64,000 nucleotides of DNA from an uncultured Aquimarina sp. GTDB lineage: Bacteria > Bacteroidota > Bacteroidia > Flavobacteriales > Flavobacteriaceae. This document shows positions 60,920 to 64,000 of this stretch, one piece after another. Position 1 is the stretch's first letter, and each line of letters starts with the position of its first letter. The position numbers were made by a program, and so were the translations under genes. The notes under the pieces were generated by a model. The model did no database searches, was not told the DNA's origin, and was given only the letters and a program-made list of their open reading frames with translations. Location: the NCBI GenBank assembly GCA_947500505.1, contig CANMSL010000001.1, forward strand, positions 186,001 through 250,000. The letters run 5' to 3'.

Positions 60920-61645
60920 ATGAGTATTACTAAAGATATAAGAGATAGAGTTGCTCGTATGGATGCTGGTGAAGTATTTACATACGATAGTTTGGCTATT
61001 CCTCAAGATGAGTTTTCTGCTGCAGCTAAAGCTTTAAGTAGATTGGTTGCTGATGGAACCATCAAGAGATACAAGAACGGAATGTATTATAAGCCAAAGA
61101 ATACTGTTTTTGGAGAATTGGAACCAAGAGAAAGTGTACTGCTGAAAAAGTATCTTTTTGAGAACAACCAACAAATAGCCTATGTCACCGGAATACGTTT
61201 GTACAATCAAATGGGACTGACGACCCAAGTTCCCAAAGTAGTACGTGTAGCCAGTAAGGATAAGCAGATAAAGACCAAAATTGGAAATATGGTCATTAAA
61301 CCTGCCAAGAGCTACGTTCGGGTTACGAAGTACAATGTACCCTTGTTGCAGTTATTGGACGTTATAAAAGATTTCAAGAACATTCCCGATTTGGATAAAG
61401 CGCAAGGGGTGCGATTTATAAAACAAAAAGTTCGAGGTCTTTCCAATAGCGAAAAGAACAAATTGACCAAATTCGCTAAGGCGTACCCACCAAAAGTGAG
61501 GGCTTTTTTAGGAGCCATTCTTGAAGCACTTTCCTTAAAAAAACTGAGCCAGTCGCTTAAAGGAACTATCAATTATTTAAGCAGCTACGAGTTTGGCCTA
61601 TCAGAAAACATATTGCCCACCATTTCAAACTGGAACATTGCTTAA
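60920..61645 (+). CDS. AbiEi-type antitoxin (DUF6088)
   Basis: A 241-residue protein from ATG 60920, preferred over the upstream frame to 60851, which runs through the promoter. The N-terminal winged helix (DIRDRVARMDAGEVFTYDSL, ALSRLVADGTIKRYKNGMYY) and the C-terminal region match AbiEi/DUF6088 antitoxins. It should repress its own operon and neutralise the AbiEii toxin. Stop and next start overlap as TAATG. Confidence 0.88.
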   Translation: MSITKDIRDRVARMDAGEVFTYDSLAIPQDEFSAAAKALSRLVADGTIKRYKNGMYYKPKNTVFGELEPRESVLLKKYLFENNQQIAYVTGIRLYNQMGLTTQVPKVVRVASKDKQIKTKIGNMVIKPAKSYVRVTKYNVPLLQLLDVIKDFKNIPDLDKAQGVRFIKQKVRGLSNSEKNKLTKFAKAYPPKVRAFLGAILEALSLKKLSQSLKGTINYLSSYEFGLSENILPTISNWNIA

Positions 61646-62622
61646 TGAAACTTCACGAATATAAAGATGCCTTTGAAGGCGCTATTGTTGCCGCAGCACA
61701 ACATTTTGACATTCCGGAAATCTATATTGAAAAGGACTACTGGGTCACCTATGCCTTAAAACAGATATTCTCAGATAAAACAGCCAAAGACTTGGCTGTC
61801 TTTAAGGGCGGAACTTCATTGTCAAAGTGCTTTAAAATCATCGAACGGTTTTCAGAAGATATCGACCTGGTCGTCTTTCAAAAAACAGGTGATAGTGGCG
61901 CTGCCTTAAAGGGCAAACTAAAAAAAGTGACCAACGCAGTAGGTGACGCTTTAACGTATATTCCAAATCATCCTTTTGACGTGAAACTTGGGAAAATTAG
62001 AAAGCTATACTACAAATATCCAAAGGCCAACGCTCAGGGCGATTTCGGACAAGTGAGTGAAACCATCGCAGTAGAAGTATCCAATCTAGGGAATACCCAT
62101 CCTTACGAAAGTATGACCATCCATACGATGATTGCAGAATTTATTGGCACTACCAATAATGTAGATTTAATACAGAATTATGGTTTGGAACCTTTTGATG
62201 TTAATGTCTTGAGTATCGAACGCACCTTTTGCGAAAAGATAATCAGTCTGGTGCGTTTTTCTTATGCCGAAGAACCTCTAAAGAAACTTGCAGGCAAAGT
62301 ACGCCATACCTATGACTTGCACCAAATGCTTCGACACGATAGAATAAGTGAGTTTATGCATTCTACAGATTTTGAAGCAATGTTGGTACAGGTCGGAAAG
62401 GATGATGACAAAGCCATACCCAATGATAAGGATTGGCTATTGGTGCACCCATCGGAAGCAATGCTATTCAGCAAGACCAAAGAGGTTTGGGAAACCATAG
62501 GAAAAACCTACAATTCCACGTTTGCCGAACTGCTTACGGGAAAGTTGCCCGAAGAAGCCCTGGTCGTAAAATCATTATTGCGGATAAGCGAACGCCTCAA
62601 AAATATACAATGGACAATGTAA
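61645..62622 (+). CDS. AbiEii-type nucleotidyltransferase toxin
   Basis: A 325-residue protein: IYIEKDYWVTYALKQIF, VFKGGTSLSKCFKIIERFSE, DIDLVVF. The GGTS-x-x-K and S-E-D-I-D-L motifs are the nucleotidyltransferase active site of the AbiEii/AbiGii family. Related toxins modify tRNA and stop growth on phage infection. Start overlaps the AbiEi stop, so the pair is tightly coupled. Confidence 0.9.
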   Translation: MKLHEYKDAFEGAIVAAAQHFDIPEIYIEKDYWVTYALKQIFSDKTAKDLAVFKGGTSLSKCFKIIERFSEDIDLVVFQKTGDSGAALKGKLKKVTNAVGDALTYIPNHPFDVKLGKIRKLYYKYPKANAQGDFGQVSETIAVEVSNLGNTHPYESMTIHTMIAEFIGTTNNVDLIQNYGLEPFDVNVLSIERTFCEKIISLVRFSYAEEPLKKLAGKVRHTYDLHQMLRHDRISEFMHSTDFEAMLVQVGKDDDKAIPNDKDWLLVHPSEAMLFSKTKEVWETIGKTYNSTFAELLTGKLPEEALVVKSLLRISERLKNIQWTM

Positions 62623-62628
62623 GGGCGT

Positions 62629-63705
<1,077 letters not shown>

Positions 63706-63706
63706 T

Positions 63707-64000
63707 ATGAAGGTAGTTCTCGATTCGAATATCATAATAGCTGATTGGCACTTGGGTTCACCCAGTTTCAGAATATTGTTGGAAGGTTCCAATCAAGGAA
63801 AGTTGGATGTTTACGTCCCCAAAGTGGTTATCGACGAAGTCTGCAATAAATTTGAAGAGCGTTTAAAACAAGCGCAACAAAAAATCGATAAAGAATTGAA
63901 AACAGTAAAGAAACTTACTGAAGAGTCTTTTGACAATGAGGTAACCGATGATTTCATTGAGGAGAACACATCACAATATCGGAGCCAGCTCATTAAAAAG
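63707..64000 (+). CDS. PIN-like (DUF4935-type) protein, 3' truncated by window edge
   Basis: The frame from ATG 63707 reads MKVVLDSNIIIADWHLGSPS, LDVYVPKVVIDEVCNKFEER and a Lys/Gln-rich helix, and is open to the last base. The Asp in VLDSNII and the Glu in VIDEV correspond to the first two acidic residues of PIN nucleases. Only 98 residues are visible. It starts 1 bp after the DUF4238 stop, so it is in the same operon. An RNA-cleaving role is inferred from the family. Confidence 0.75.
   Translation, partial: MKVVLDSNIIIADWHLGSPSFRILLEGSNQGKLDVYVPKVVIDEVCNKFEERLKQAQQKIDKELKTVKKLTEESFDNEVTDDFIEENTSQYRSQLIKK

Overview
The window looks like chromosomal DNA of a marine-type flavobacterium (Bacteroidota, Flavobacteriaceae). 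The DNA is AT-rich. Many promoters fit the Bacteroidota pattern (TTTG near -33, TAnnTTTG near -7), and secreted proteins carry lipoboxes of the type L-x-S-C or signal peptides ending in AQ. Families such as DUF4230, DUF4407, DUF4870, BfmA/BtgA and DUF5712 point the same way. No rRNA, CRISPR array, insertion sequence or integrase was found.

Layout. (1) 1-10.4 kb is an accessory region: the end of an alginate-export porin, two decayed fragments, and four regulator-plus-enzyme modules (Crp with an NTF2-like lipoprotein; AraC with SnoaL; AraC with a dehalogenase-like hydrolase; an HTH-membrane-beta-lactamase fusion). Between these modules lie pieces of a dead mobilisable element on the minus strand (3146-3585, 5329-5510, 7866-8180, 10186-10351). 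Their relatives are intact, in the same order, at 47-52 kb. (2) 10.55-17.45 kb is an islet bounded by two copies of a tRNA-3'-end-like direct repeat. It holds TetR, an FAD reductase, AraC, SDR, lipoproteins and an operator-flanked hydrolase/TetR pair; four of its genes are frameshifted. (3) 17.5-38.3 kb looks like core chromosome: a candidate small RNA, DUF456, two BlaR1/MecI-type protease-repressor systems, ruvC, hemW, a tightly packed operon of housekeeping-like genes ending in a MutS-like ATPase, a DadA-like oxidoreductase, DUF4407, an M20 dipeptidase and tRNA-Leu(TAG). (4) 38.5-52.2 kb is a mobilisable element starting beside that tRNA: ParB, DUF932, a cassette-like run of single accessory genes separated by copies of a structured repeat, SSB, DUF6876, a candidate oriT, BfmA/BtgA protein, relaxase and coupling protein. 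(5) 52.2-60.4 kb is metabolic cargo in two converging operons (AraC, three SDRs, two stand-alone cNMP-fold proteins, SnoaL-VOC fusion, cyclase, ABM membrane protein, aryl-alcohol-type Zn-ADH). (6) 60.85-64 kb is a defence-type operon: AbiEi, AbiEii, DUF4238 and a PIN-like protein cut by the window end.

The most interesting signals are these: the inverted decayed twin of the mobilisation module, whose genes were split apart by inserted regulator/enzyme modules; the structured intergenic repeat with a compensatory stem change between copies, which partitions accessory genes like cassettes; and two unusual fusions (HTH-DUF4870-beta-lactamase, and BlaR1-PpiC-TonB-like-SPOR).
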